From NCBI RefSeq assembly GCF_000003815.2, contig NC_049993.1:10880193-10908097 (forward strand): DNA of 27,905 nucleotides. The letters run 5' to 3'. This document shows, in pieces, positions 11,701 through 21,300 of this stretch (its first letter is position 1; each line of letters opens with the position of its first letter). This DNA comes from Branchiostoma floridae. Taxonomy: Eukaryota; Chordata; Leptocardii; Amphioxiformes; Branchiostomatidae. The notes under the pieces are model-generated. The model was given only the letters and a program-made list of their open reading frames with translations, was not told the origin of the DNA and did no database searches. Made by a program: the position numbers and the translations under genes.

Positions 11701-12289
11701 TCTTGCGCTGGGCAGGATATTTCGCCACGAGGGCTTGTTCCCTGTGGCGCTGCGTTCTATACTATACCCGAAAACAAAATCTAAACCCACCTGTGCCCCG
11801 ATTTTCACTTCTTATCTCTGGCCACTTCTTGTACTTCAAGTAGTCGTATTTACTACTCAGCTGTGGAAGTGATTTGAATGTCCTGCCTTCCAAGTAAGGT
11901 GTCTTTTCTTTTATGCCGGGCACGTGCCACGTTTCTGGAACTCTGGGTTCGGGCGGGGCTCGTCCGCTTCTCTTAACTGGACGGTGCTTTCCATCGACGC
12001 CTTTAACTTCAGTACGCAGTGCTTCTAAAAGATTGTCATACTCCCATTCAGGGCTGGGTTGAAGGAAAGACTTGGCTGCTCTTTCGTCGATGGTGATGTC
12101 ATCTAGCAGCCGATTCACCACAAAATCGTACTTGTCGTTGTCAGGAGAAGGGGACTCGAAGTCGACGGAAGTGGCGTTTGTACCGTTGTGTCCTGTCCCC
12201 AAGTCGATGCTTGCGTTGCGACACCGAAGCCCCAGGTTTAAACTTAAGCATAAAAGTAATAACGCGATGACTGGCGAAACATACATCAT
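5632..12289 (-). CDS. Gene A: secreted, probably GPI-anchored EGF-TSP1-PAN protein, short paralogue
   Basis: Seven exons in transcription order: 12289-11791, 11303-11178, 10802-10638, 9320-9144, 8581-8372, 6961-6590 and 5723-5632. All introns are phase 1; the spliced length is 1641 nt, or 546 residues plus TAG. Domain order: signal peptide (1-22), low-complexity N-terminal region with a KR dibasic site, two EGF-like domains (about 170-262), TSP1 (265-322), TSP1 (323-392), PAN/apple (393-516), and a hydrophobic C-terminal tail (about 531-545) that fits a GPI signal. Compared with gene B it lacks the exons at 24939-25098, 23368-23485 and 22200-22353, and the start of the EGF3 exon is replaced by a new acceptor. 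The frame stays open, so it is more likely a shorter working paralogue than a pseudogene. The role is probably cell-surface adhesion or recognition, by inference from the domains. I recognise no named orthologue. Confidence 0.8.
6590..6961 (-). CDS. Gene A PAN/apple exon (shortened)
   Basis: 372 nt, phase 1 to phase 1, acceptor CTGCAG/CT, donor AAAG/GTGAGC. It encodes 124 residues with the PAN signature: a GYNDIK turn, DECARRCLEG, then CKSFNW, then CWLHRENK and a closing SRYYFQRK. Four cysteines fit the PAN core. Between CKSFNW and PRKCW it has 11 residues where gene B has 32. The N-terminal part (KYFKETRHFFGDKNG) before the PAN core is not recognised. Confidence 0.8.
7215..7287 (+). mobile_element. 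Small retroposed fragment with (TAAG)n tail and 14-bp target-site duplication
   Basis: AACATAAGCATATA occurs at 7215-7228 and 7274-7287. The 45 bp between end in TTAAGTAAGTAAGT. Unit B has a single AACATAAGCATATA and no insert (about 17335), so the insertion followed the separation of the two copies. It looks like a very short 5'-truncated LINE or SINE tail. Confidence 0.8.
7288..7670. repeat. Foldback element, left part only (copy A)
   Basis: It matches the left arm and centre of the complete element at 17350-17900. The terminus reads TAGCCTGGTATCCAGCCGTG, better preserved here than in the left arm of copy B. The right arm is missing. Confidence 0.7.
8150..8337 (-). mobile_element. tRNA-derived SINE (copy A)
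   Basis: Read on the minus strand, it starts GTCGCGTGGCGCGATCGGC, continues as a tRNA-like head with a degenerate B box (GAGTTCTAATCCAG), then a body with CTTGGGAAAGGCACTTTAC. This is the layout of a tRNA-derived SINE. An almost identical copy is at 18499-18686, so the insertion came before the duplication. Confidence 0.65.
8372..8581 (-). CDS. Gene A second TSP1 repeat exon
   Basis: 210 nt, phase 1 to 1, donor CCAG/GTATGT. It encodes a TSP1 repeat with WTSW (a C-mannosylation type motif) and CTVICG. In the usual O-fucosylation motif CSx(S/T)CG a Ser or Thr precedes CG; here it is Ile, so that site is probably lost. Ten cysteines are present, more than the usual six. The sequence is identical at protein level to the gene B exon. 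A second in-frame acceptor 15 nt inside (at 8566) is possible. Confidence 0.85.
8587..8800. repeat. Foldback element of the GCATGTGCGGCGACAGG family (copy A1)
   Basis: The left arm TAAGCCCTTTCGCACATTCG and beyond is the reverse complement of the right arm ending GCATATGCGTATTCGAATG. The element lies directly next to the TSP1-2 exon. The right terminus is cut compared with copy B1 at 18934-19165. Confidence 0.7.
8800..9050. repeat. Unclassified repeat next to foldback element
   Basis: A stretch with GTGTGTATGTTTGTGGATGG and AACTCAAGAAGGCCTGGATG, present also at 19185-19400. It is intronic with no coding potential in the gene frame. I cannot class it. Confidence 0.4.
9144..9320 (-). CDS. Gene A first TSP1 repeat exon
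   Basis: 177 nt, phase 1 to 1. A classic TSP1 repeat: GPWESWGPCSVTCG, with WESW for C-mannosylation and CSVTCG for O-fucosylation, then RKRRRHC, and a closing EEEEVCQPTVC. It is two residues shorter than gene B before the EEEE run. The donor (ATTCAG/GTCGGA) is of moderate quality, but it is the one that keeps phase 1. Confidence 0.85.
9473..9700. repeat. Foldback element, GCATGTGCGGCGACAGG family (copy A2)
   Basis: Arms TACGCATGTGAAGCGACAGG and its complement near 9690 (GCTGCACATGCGTACTC) flank about 150 bp. The matching copy is at 19848-20075. Confidence 0.65.
10127..10427. repeat. Complete foldback element with GGGTTCACA termini (copy A)
   Basis: The ends are inverted: GGGTTCACACCTGCGTATAT on the left and GCACATGTGAACCC on the right, followed inward by TTCAAGTCCGTA and its complement. 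The inner part is a second palindrome (GCCTCTACCAGGCTCC, GTAGAAATTGGACAAATATA) similar to the element at 22896-23068. No clear target-site duplication was seen. Confidence 0.75.
10495..10572. repeat. Dispersed repeat (GCATnAnTTTTGG family)
   Basis: Similar to 1645-1715 and 20870-20950; see the first entry of this family. Confidence 0.5.
10638..10802 (-). CDS. Gene A EGF4-equivalent exon
   Basis: 165 nt, phase 1 to 1. It carries the end of one EGF-like domain (last Cys in QYPDC) and a complete EGF-like domain: DPCGRVACMNGGAC, then YCVCNDVYFGDRC. It has no calcium-binding D-x-D/N-E signature. Donor TATC/GTGCGT. Confidence 0.85.
11178..11303 (-). CDS. Gene A EGF3-equivalent exon, with a new splice acceptor
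   Basis: 126 nt, phase 1 to 1. The acceptor CTTGTCACTTCAG/GT differs from gene B (ATTTCCCCAG/TC), where the exon is 48 nt longer. The exon begins five residues before the first EGF3 cysteine (NPCVEDGGHDAC), so the EGF3 domain stays complete while EGF2 is absent. It joins in frame directly to exon 1 (phase 1 to phase 1). Confidence 0.75.
11272..11326. repeat. 55-bp direct repeat, first copy (exon edge plus intron)
   Basis: Identical to 11459-11513 by eye. It spans the 5' part of the gene A EGF3 exon and its acceptor. Confidence 0.9.
11370..11690. repeat. Foldback-family element with CCGTATACGG arms (copy A, rearranged)
   Basis: It starts TGAAATCCGTATACGGTCCG and ends GACTTGAATATATACGCACG followed by TGTGAACCC, the same terminal sequence as the element at 10127-10427. 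It corresponds to 25240-25596, but its left terminus is missing and a 55-bp exon fragment is inside. Confidence 0.65.
11459..11513. repeat. 55-bp direct repeat, second copy inside the element
   Basis: A copy of 11272-11326 that replaces about 55 bp of element sequence found in unit B. It carries an acceptor but no usable donor, so it is not expected to act as an exon. Confidence 0.85.
11791..12289 (-). CDS. Gene A exon 1: signal peptide and N-terminal region
   Basis: It starts MMYVSPVIALLLLCLSLNLG, a strong signal peptide. The mature region has N-glycosylation sequons (NAS, NGT, NAT), an acidic stretch (NRLLDDITIDER), and a dibasic site PVKRS followed by a Pro-rich segment. It ends KYKKWPEIRSENRGT with a phase 1 donor (ACAG/GTGGGT). 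I do not recognise a domain. The alternative ATG one codon later makes no practical difference. Confidence 0.85.
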
Positions 12290-12434
12290 TTACTGTATGT
12301 TTACACGACACTGGTAGCTATATGGTACTGAATAACGTCTTCATTCGATTTTCTCCAGAGATTCGAAGTTCTAATTCCATTCTCGTTTTCGAATGTTCGA
12401 GATGGAACAGTCCAACCGCAGGTCACTCTAGAAC
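12290..12434 (-). promoter_or_regulatory. Conserved proximal upstream region of gene A
   Basis: About 145 bp upstream of the ATG are nearly the same as 26199-26343 upstream of gene B, and homology stops abruptly beyond. It probably holds the 5' UTR and core promoter. I see no convincing TATA box. Confidence 0.4.
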
Positions 12435-13118
12435 GCGTTATTCTCTTAGATACGGCTTAGATACTGATTTGACCCCGCTGCATGGGCATAAACAACTGCC
12501 TATTTTGCAGCAAAAACACCTCAGACCTACATAATGTCTATATTTTTTCTTATCTACAGGTATTGCCCAGTACAATCATGTAGATATTTCGTGCATTACA
12601 AAATGACAGTGAACGTTGTGGCCTTCGAAACATTGGCATTTATGGTCCGTTTATTTGTGGTTGTCTTTTTTACCATTCACCTTGAACTCATTAGCTAACC
12701 CCTACCGTGTGATAGCCAATTTTCTCACCATTACATTGATACCAAATTTTCTCGGATAATTTGAGGAGCAACGGGTTTACTTACTTACTTGGGCCTACTG
12801 CCCATCCTTGGACATAGGCCACGATTCCATCTCCGGCGGTCCTGGGCCATTTCCTCCAGCTGTCCCCATGTGTAGCCAGACTCCCTCACATCCGCCTCCA
12901 GGCTTCACCACGCTTTACAAATCTCAGACATGATGTATTAATATCAGTATGCTTGCACGTGAATTCCACTTATTCTGACTTCTGGATAATGTCAGTTTTA
13001 TTTTGGTGGTATTCAAGGAGTCTATTTGAGACGGCAGGACCTTTATAGCGGTAAGTTTTATCAACTTTTCCAAACGTGAAAACATTAGGCTTGAACTGTT
13101 AACAAATGTCAAAATACA
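12435..13118. other. Spacer between tandem units
   Basis: No gene supported. It contains the end of a LINE (12777-12915); the rest is unique within the window. Confidence 0.5.
12777..12915 (-). mobile_element. 3' end of a second LINE family with (TAAG)n tail
   Basis: On the minus strand it can be read as ESGYTWGQLEEMAQDRRRW followed by a short end and (AAGT)n. TW-QLE-AQDR-W is a common C-terminal pattern of LINE polyproteins. Only about 140 bp of this element is present. Confidence 0.7.
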
Positions 13119-13579
13119 ACAAGTTTTCTACTTTCAAAAAAAAAAAAATGAACTTCTAGTTTGAAAGGGACCAACATTCACAAATCCAGATCTAGGTATG
13201 TCATATTTCTACATGTTATATGTGTTAGAAATGTTGAGGTATTTCATCCGAGAAATTTATACGGTAGTGTACACGTATTCAAGATATGCAGAATATGAAG
13301 TTGCTTCAAATGAAATGGTTGAGACTTGAGATTCTTTGATACCAAATGATTTGGATAACTCAGACATTAAAACATACATGTATAAGCAGACACATGTTCT
13401 TTTTCCAATTAAAAAGTTTAGATGGAAAAGATGGAGAGGAACTGAACGCAACAATTTGGTTTACCATACATGGAAGTCTATCAACTGATCATTGGACTGG
13501 TGTAGGCCTAACCTGGCTATCCATTCAAGTAAAAAGACAAGGATGCTGTCAAATGCCAATCTAGGTGACCATGGATGGT

Positions 13580-14880
13580 ACAGTGTATCTGTATCTATAT
13601 AGCCGGTATAACCGCCCTTCGGCGTAACACACCAGCTTCGCAGGCACGCGGTGCGGCAGCAGCTGGTTATATTACATCGAAGGACCCGTCACACCTAACT
13701 TTTGCACATCTATCTGCAAGCGTTCTTTAAAACTATCCAGAGATGATGTCCCTACTGTGCTTGGTGATAGCAAATTCCACTCTACGATAGTTCTGGGAAA
13801 GTACGAATTTTTGAACACATCAATCCTAGGTTGGTAGTTCATGTACATGTTGGTAGTCATGGCTGTTTCTTGTTCTTTTAATTTTTTTGAGCTGGTACGT
13901 TCACCGTGCCAGTTTATCGGTCATTTTCTACATCATGCAAAGTCTTGACATTTTCCTTCTGTCTTCAAGTGATGTCCGCTGCAGATCTGTTTTCATTTTG
14001 GTAACTGTTGTGGTTGTTTGTACAGAATCTTGCAGCTTGGTTCTGTACCCTTTCAAGTTTATCTTTGTCTTTCTTTACTATACGGATCCCATACTGAACA
14101 TTGCAGCATATTCAAGGTTAGGTCTTACCAGTGATGTGTACGCAAGTGATTTTACCCTGGCTGGGCATGCCCACAAGTTGCGTTTGATCACTCCCAATGT
14201 CTGCTTAGCCTTGGTTGTTTTGTTAACATGGACATCCCATTTCAGCCCAGTTGTTAACGTAATACCTAGGCATGGGTGGCTTTTTGTGGTTGCTAATGTC
14301 TGACCACAAAACCGGTAATGGGACACATTTGGTGTGCGTTTGTTTGTTATGTGCATGATATAGCACCTATCAGGATTGAACTCCATAAGCCATTTCCTTT
14401 GCCATTCTTCCAGGGTGTTCAGATCTTTCTGAAGAAGTTGTGACTCATTCTTTGCAGATACCTCTATATATAGTAGACAATAATCAGCGAATAATCTCAC
14501 ACTTGAACTGAGCTGGTCTGGCAAGTCGTTTATGTACAAGAGGAAGAACAATGGTCCCAGGACAGTCCTTTGCGGAACTCCCGACGCTACTTTAACTGGA
14601 GCTGAGGCCTTCTCTTCTACCACTACAGTTTGCTCTCTGTTCGTCAAGAAAGTCTTTAACCAGTTAAATGTAGTACATTGAATTCCATAGTACTCCAGTT
14701 TTGATATAAGTCTGCTATGTGGGACTTTGTCGAAGGCCTTAGTGAAATCCAGTATTGCTAGATCCATCTGTCTTTTGTTGTTCAGTGCCCCAGCTATGCC
14801 GTGAACTGTGTTTCAGTGGAGGGAACCTTGGCAGAAACGTTGGTCTTTCGTTCTGCTCAGGTGAATCTTTCTGTACATCT
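13580..14880 (-). mobile_element. 5'-truncated CR1/L2-like LINE, dead reverse transcriptase (copy B)
   Basis: The longest open stretch (14767-14078) spans reverse transcriptase motifs LAILDFTKAFDKVPHSRL, SGVPQRTVLGPLFFLLYIND and LFADYCLLY. Two invariant positions are changed: Gly to Arg in the SGVPQG box, and the second Asp of the FADD box to Tyr. Upstream, 14768-14880 carries frameshifted remains (TETQF, HGIAGALNNKRQ). The C-terminal piece (13860-13672) contains NSYFPRTIVEWNLL and SLDSFKERLQ. The insertion is shared with copy A at 3930-5240. Confidence 0.85.
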
Positions 14881-15274
14881 ACAACCAGCCGAGCCAAATC
14901 CTCATGTTTATTCCAACTGGACTAGAATGACTGTCATGAGATTGAAACACTATTTGGAATCCTCGACGAACGTTGATGACGTTTTCACATATGTATAGCT
15001 TCAATTCCGGCAAAAGTCTGTAACAGGTTAAGACTATTTGTTTTCAAATCAATAAAGATGGTGACTTCTTTTGTATTAACGATGATTGTAGATTATTATA
15101 TAACCAGGACTTGCCATAAGGGTTAAGAATCTCAGGTTAGTGACAACTTGAACAGCCGAAGGTCTCTTTCTTCGTACGTTAAAACTGATGCCATCACTCT
15201 AAGCTACAACTAGAATCAATGAGTGCGCCTTAGATGCATGTATGCTTTGCTGATTGTTCTTGATACTGTATGTC
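14881..15274. other. 3' flank or UTR of gene B, no other feature seen
   Basis: Homologous to 5241-5631. There is no clear polyadenylation signal on the minus strand before the LINE. Confidence 0.4.
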
Positions 15275-15366
15275 CTAGAAGAGAGCCGATGTCAAGAGAC
15301 TCATGGCAGCTACAAGCACACGGAAAGCAGTTAGCGATGGGCCTCTTCCACTAGGTCCAGGGGCAA
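15275..15366 (-). CDS. Gene B last exon: GPI-anchor signal and stop
   Basis: Same as the gene A last exon except Ala for Val near its start. Stop TAG is at 15275-15277. The tail SGRGPSLTAFR plus VLVAAMSLLTSALF ends the protein. Both copies keep the hydrophobic end intact. Confidence 0.75.
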
Positions 15367-18300
15367 CTGAAATAAAAGAAATGAATGCTTCGTATGACAA
15401 CTTTAATACCAGGGCTAATATGGATAATTACTGGTCAAGTAAATACTGATCCAAATAGTGCGTTGTCTGCTGTTACGAATGCTTACGTCAAAAGTAACAG
15501 AATTCGAATATGAAAAAACACATCTTACCAATTTTGGAGAGATTTTCTTCTTCTTCTTCTTCTTTTTCTATAAGAAACATGATATACAACCATGCTTGTA
15601 GCTGTGAAATACATTTTCTTTCAAAAATACCATGACGAGCAAACTGCTGCGTAAGATGTTCCTTACTGTGTAGTTAATTGCGCCATTTGGTTAAGTTTGG
15701 TACCTTTGGTACTTCATTTAGTGCATTCCTAAACCGAATATGACAGAAAGACTTTTTGGAACGATAATGCCGAATATTAATATGTAGCTGTCAAAATCAT
15801 TGATAATAGCAACATATTAGTTCACACTTGAAAGACAATTATTTGCTTATGAACAAATTCAGAATATTTCATTCCACCCTCAAAGAAAAGGAAAACAAAA
15901 TGTGGTGAACATGTCATAAAGTATCAGGAACTTGGCCATATTGCGTTCACCATTCTAAGATTTACACGTGTGCAAAATAAGCACTGATCTGTAACTGCTT
16001 TCATTTACTATCAAATAAATGCAAAATCCACTTTTGCTCGAAGAAGACACGGGCATGTAGTATATCAAATACTTGAACCGCTTTGGTTGTCTCCTGTTCG
16101 TTAATTTTACTAAAAGTTATCATAACACATGTGTAGGAGAGTCAAATGTACACCAAGCAACGCCCGAGAGTTGAAGACCTCGAAATGAACATTTCTCTCC
16201 TTAGTGTACTTCAATGCAGCACCTGAAATAGTGCACGAAACTACGTTTTAGGGGCTCACCTTTCCTTTGAAAGTAGATGCGGCTTGGCCAATGATTCCAT
16301 TCAGGATTGGCCGGGTGTGTGTCCTTGTTTTCGCGGTGTAGCCAGCATTTCCGGGGATTACCCCCACTGCCCAAGGCTTTGAATTGGGAAGGATCGACTC
16401 CCGGGATGATCATGGCCGTCTGTGCAATCAGCACGCTCATAGGATAATTTTCCCAGTTGAAGGACTTACATATCGGGTTGACACCGTCATAGTCCCCATA
16501 ACCCTCCAGACACCTGCGGGCACACTCATCGGCGTCGATGTCTTCGTAGTCTGTGATAAGAGTATCTCTATCGCCGAAATACTTACCCCTGAATTCGGTG
16601 AAGAATGTAAGAGGTGCTTTTGCAGAAACTTCACCGTTTTTATCGCCGAAAAAATGTCTCGTCTCCTTGAAGTATTTGACAGCTAGCTCTTCAGCTGCAG
16701 ATAAATAAACAGTGGAGACAAGTTTAATACATTAAGCAACATATCAGATATTCAACTGGACATTTCCAGATCAATTGCTGTTGATCTTGTAATTTCATGA
16801 TCAGAACGGTTTCGCGGTGACCTTTCTACCACAAAATTAGCACACCGCGCCTCGTACTCAGGTGCCGTGATATCAGTGATATCGCCGCTCTCCATCACAA
16901 GGGCCGCGGAAGACTTGCAGTCGGCGACAGCTTGGTTTGGGGTACAAGTTTACTATTAGCTGCCATGGTTCTATCGTGTGGGTTCAAACACAACATTGAG
17001 GTACTAGTACTCAACTGTCAGCCTAACTATGACAATGGGTCAGTTGGACACATGTCTCATAAGAATTATCAGAAATATAAACAGTCATATGTTACATATA
17101 TGCATGCATCTGTACTGTTTTTATTTGATGCATCATAATTGCACAAATAAGGTGAATTCAAATAATCTTTATTTGGTACTAGATAAGTAAAACTGAGTCA
17201 TATGCAGATCTGGCTGCTCCTTAAAGAGACTTGTGCTGACTCCAAGAAAACTAAAACAAAATGTGGCTAACATGTCATGAAGTATAGAGAACTTGGCCAC
17301 ATTGCGTATACCATTCTTAGATTTACACATGTGCAACATAAGCATATATAGCCTGGAATCTTTGGTCGCTCCCCCAAGGTACGCTCCTGTCAACACGTCT
17401 GGTGTTCGTTACCATTTGAACGATCGGCATTTGCATATTCGCAGAGATTTTATGCGAGATTTCTGATTGGCTGAATAATTATGGATGGTTCAAGCGCTCG
17501 TTCGAACAGGCGTTCCATTATCATCAACATGGCCGCAGCGTCAGATGTTCATAATGCCTGAACTACCCAGCGAATTTCCCGGAATTTTCTCACTAAAACG
17601 AGCAAACAAAGACCTTAGAGACTTTTCTCAACGGAAAGGATGTTTGAATAGCACTCTTGACAACCGAGTAGGGCAAGAGTTTGATTTATCAAATCGTTCC
17701 AATAGGCTCGAAGAAGATGGGTAGTTGATGATAATGGAAAGCCTGTTGGAACGAGCGCTTAAACCAGCCAATCAGAAATCTCGCATAAAATTTCTACGAA
17801 TATGCAAATGCCGATCGTTCAACTACTATTAGTAACGAACACCAGACGTGTTGGCAGGAAGCAGAGCGACCAAAGCACAACACGACTGGATTCCAGGCTA
17901 ACATAATCATTGATCTGCAACTGCTTTCAATTACAATCAAATAAATGCACAAATCCACTTGTGCCCAAATAAGACATGGGTATATCCAATATAAATATTT
18001 GAACTGCTTTTAAGTCGTTGTTTGTCTGTTTGTTAATTTTACTAAAAGTAATCATAATACATGTGCAGAAGAGTCATATGTACACCAGAGTTCAATACCT
18101 CGGAAATGAACATCTCTCAACCTAACATTGGTTAGTATACACGTTAAGCTGTATTATGAATCTGATCTACAGATACAACATGTCAAGCAATGATGATGGC
18201 TGTTTCTTCGTATCCGAAGATCAATTGTAGGCAGACAAGGTTGATTAGACGACCAGTTTGCCTGGCCTGCACGCGACTTTTTAAGGTGAAGGAGGGGTGT

Positions 18301-21300
18301 GCACTCCATTCTCCACCCTCTCATCTACTGGCGCACTACAGGGACAGAACTGTTTGCCACGTAAGAGCCACCAGCAGAGTTTATTATTTGGAGTTTCCGT
18401 CTCCTAGGGGGACTTCCGACCAAGGATGCAAGGGGTTCCTCCTACCCCTGACTCGTGTGTCATGGCGGGTGCGTCATGCCCAAACATGCCCCTAAGGTCT
18501 ACGACTGCCACAAAGGCCTGTCACTGCCACTAGCCGCAGCTAGGTACTCATATACACTTGAGTTAAGTGAGGAAAGTCGTGTAAAGTGCCTTTCCCAAGG
18601 GCACAAGATCAGTGACGCGACAGCTGGATTAGAACTCAGGACATCTTGGGCCTGAGCCCAATGTTCTGCCGATCGCGCCACGCGACGCCAGAACGAAGCA
18701 CTACGATCAGGCAAACATACCTGGACATGGTTGAGTGTTACATGGGGATTTTTCCTGGGCGATGCCGTCACAAGGCGACCCGTGTTCTGCCTCCAGTTGG
18801 GTTTCCTCCACACATTCGGGGTCTTTGCAGTATCTACAGTGTCTGGACCTTGTCCTGTATCCATGCCCGCAGATCACGGTACATGGAGTCGTCTCCCCCC
18901 AGCTGGTCCATCGACCTATGGGGCACATGACTGTAATAAGCCCTTTCGCACATTCGAGTAAGCATGTGCGGCAACAGGAATTGTAGGAAATATGTCAAAT
19001 GTGAAGGTCCCTGAGACTTAAACAAACCATTGTTTGCATTTCCGTAAGAATGTCCGGAACGTAACATTGGCACCTGCAAAATGGCGGAATGTTTACAAGT
19101 CAGAGTCTTTACCTACAATTCCTGTCACCGCATATGCGTATTCGAATGTGCGAAATGGCTTATTACCTTCGTCAAGAAGGTTATATTACGGCAGCGTTTG
19201 TGTGTCTGTATATGTGTGTATGTTTGTGGATGGACAGCATAACTCAAGAAGGCCTGGATGGAATCTATAGCTATATTGATATTTGGTATGTGAATAGGTC
19301 TTAGATTTTGGGCCCCCTAGCGGATTGTAGAGTTGTTCAGGTAAATTTACAACTGAGGCCAGAGAAATTGGCTGTTTAGAACATATCGCCAACAATGGCT
19401 TCAGTCCTTCACTAAACAACATTGCAGACCTTAAATCATGCTAGAATCACGTGACTGCAAAATACCATGTACTGTAAGAAATATCAACGAGAACTTAATG
19501 CAACATTTCCGACCAGAATATTTGCAGACGGCCGGCTGGCAAACCTCCTCCTCCTCCCGAAAGTTTTTCCCCGAACAGTCGTAATCAGTCAGGCCCGCGG
19601 GATCTTCGCAGTGCCGTCTCCTTTTCCGGATGCCCTGGGCCCCGCACGTCACAGAACATGGTCCCCAGGATTCCCAAGGTCCCAAGTATGGTCTTCCTGA
19701 TGAGCCAATATGCATATGAAACCTGAATCATACATTTTATCGCAAATAGAACGCGCTCTTAAGAATTCCGGGACAGTCGATACCCCGGCCCCTGTTGAAA
19801 TCAAAGAAATGCAGAAGCGCGAAATAGAAATGTTGTTATATAGGCACGTTCACTGTTTAGTACGCATGTGCAGCGACAGGAATTATGGGCACCATAAGGG
19901 ACCCATGAGACATTATAAGCATTTTAAAAATCACGTATGGAGATTGTTATGCAAATCGAGACAATGGTCTAGAACTATTGACAAGTTAAGTGAGGGGCCT
20001 TCACCTTTGACAATTTACCCACAATTCTTATCGCTGCACATGCGTACTCAGAGCAGTGAATATGCTTATTGTCGTGTCTGAAGGAAGGATTCTAACAAAC
20101 TTTTATACTTTGTAGTTTTGTCTAATGTGCAAATTTCAAACATTTAGAACTAATCGTCAACATTAGGTTGTTAGTCTTTTGTTGATGAACGCCATCGAAA
20201 GACGTTATGCTACGGTCCCATTTGGAAAAATGGGGCCCCTGATTTGATTTTATGGATGTCATCCTCGCGCGCATTAATGGGGCCCCTGATTTGATTTTAT
20301 GGATGTCATCCTCGCGCGCATTACTTTTCGCCTGATCTCAAAAAAGAAGAGAAAATCACCTCCGAGGAGACTCGACACAAGCATGTCCGGATATATATAC
20401 TCATATACCTTCTTATAGTGTACTTCTTTGCCTGTTTTTTTTCTCTCAATATATTATCAAACATCGATTACTGCTATGATGAATAAGAAAACCTACATGT
20501 GCCTCCTACAAATAATGACTTATATTCAAGTCCGTATGAGGTCCTTATGGAAGGTTAAGCCTCTACCAGGCTCCACAGGTCACTAAAAAACTGTAGAAAT
20601 TGGACAAATATAGACAGGAAACATGCCAGTGGAGTTAGCTGGTCGCAAAACATACTCCTCGGCCAGCTAAGTTCCCTGGCATATTCGCGGTCTATATTTG
20701 TCCAATTTCTAGTATTTTTCCCGTCACGTGGAGTCTGGTAGAGGCTTAGAATTCCACACGGACCAAAGGCGGACTTGAATATATACGCACATGTGAACCC
20801 GGCTTTACCAGCTTTGTAGTCGTCTGGCCAATTAGCAGCATTGTATTGTTGTTGTTTTTATCTCAGATTCTTCTTTCTTTTCGCCCTCCCGCATTAATTT
20901 TGGGGTCTCCAGATTATGCCATCTATAAAATTATGTCAGTGTGGCCTAACTTCAACGTATAGAGCAGTCGGGAATTTTCACATGCGAGGATGATTTGAAA
21001 TGGGACGCACGATATTGGCACCTATCTCCAACATACGCGTCATTGCACACGCAATAAACGTGTTCGCCGTTCTGGGAGTGTTCGCAGGCTCCGCCGTTCA
21101 TACAAGCCACCCTCCCACAGGGGTCGTCTTTATGCCTACAGTCTGGGTACTGTGGTCCGCCGGTTTCAGGTTCATCTGAATTTGGAAATAAAAACGCAAG
21201 AATTCCTGACGTCACGTGCCTGTAAGATCACGTGAACAAAGTGAAAGTATTGGTCATTCAAACCTGATGAGGGCTGTAGTACTGCATTCGCAGTGAGATG

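Larger units (their letters stand above)
3450..12434. repeat. Tandem duplication unit A (about 9 kb, contains gene A)
   Basis: The unit is colinear with 13119-26343 in direct orientation. Homology starts right after the gap (ACAAGTTTTCTACTTT at 3450 and 13119) and ends about 145 bp upstream of the exon-1 ATG (12434 against 26343). Unit A lacks blocks present in unit B, mainly the equivalents of about 16872-17263, 17725-18028 and 21680-25250. The first 480 bp (3450-3930) hold no gene I can support. Confidence 0.9.

Noticed and set aside
13346-13564. Possible exon reading LDGKDGEELNATIWF
   Set aside because: The homologous segment in unit A (about 3760-3850) has a stop and an insertion, and no partner exon fits.
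13887-14303. 138-codon plus-strand ORF
   Set aside because: It is antisense to the LINE reverse transcriptase, which is readable on the minus strand.
17485-17724. 79-codon ORF inside the foldback element
   Set aside because: It overlaps an inverted arm and is not kept open in the unit A copy.
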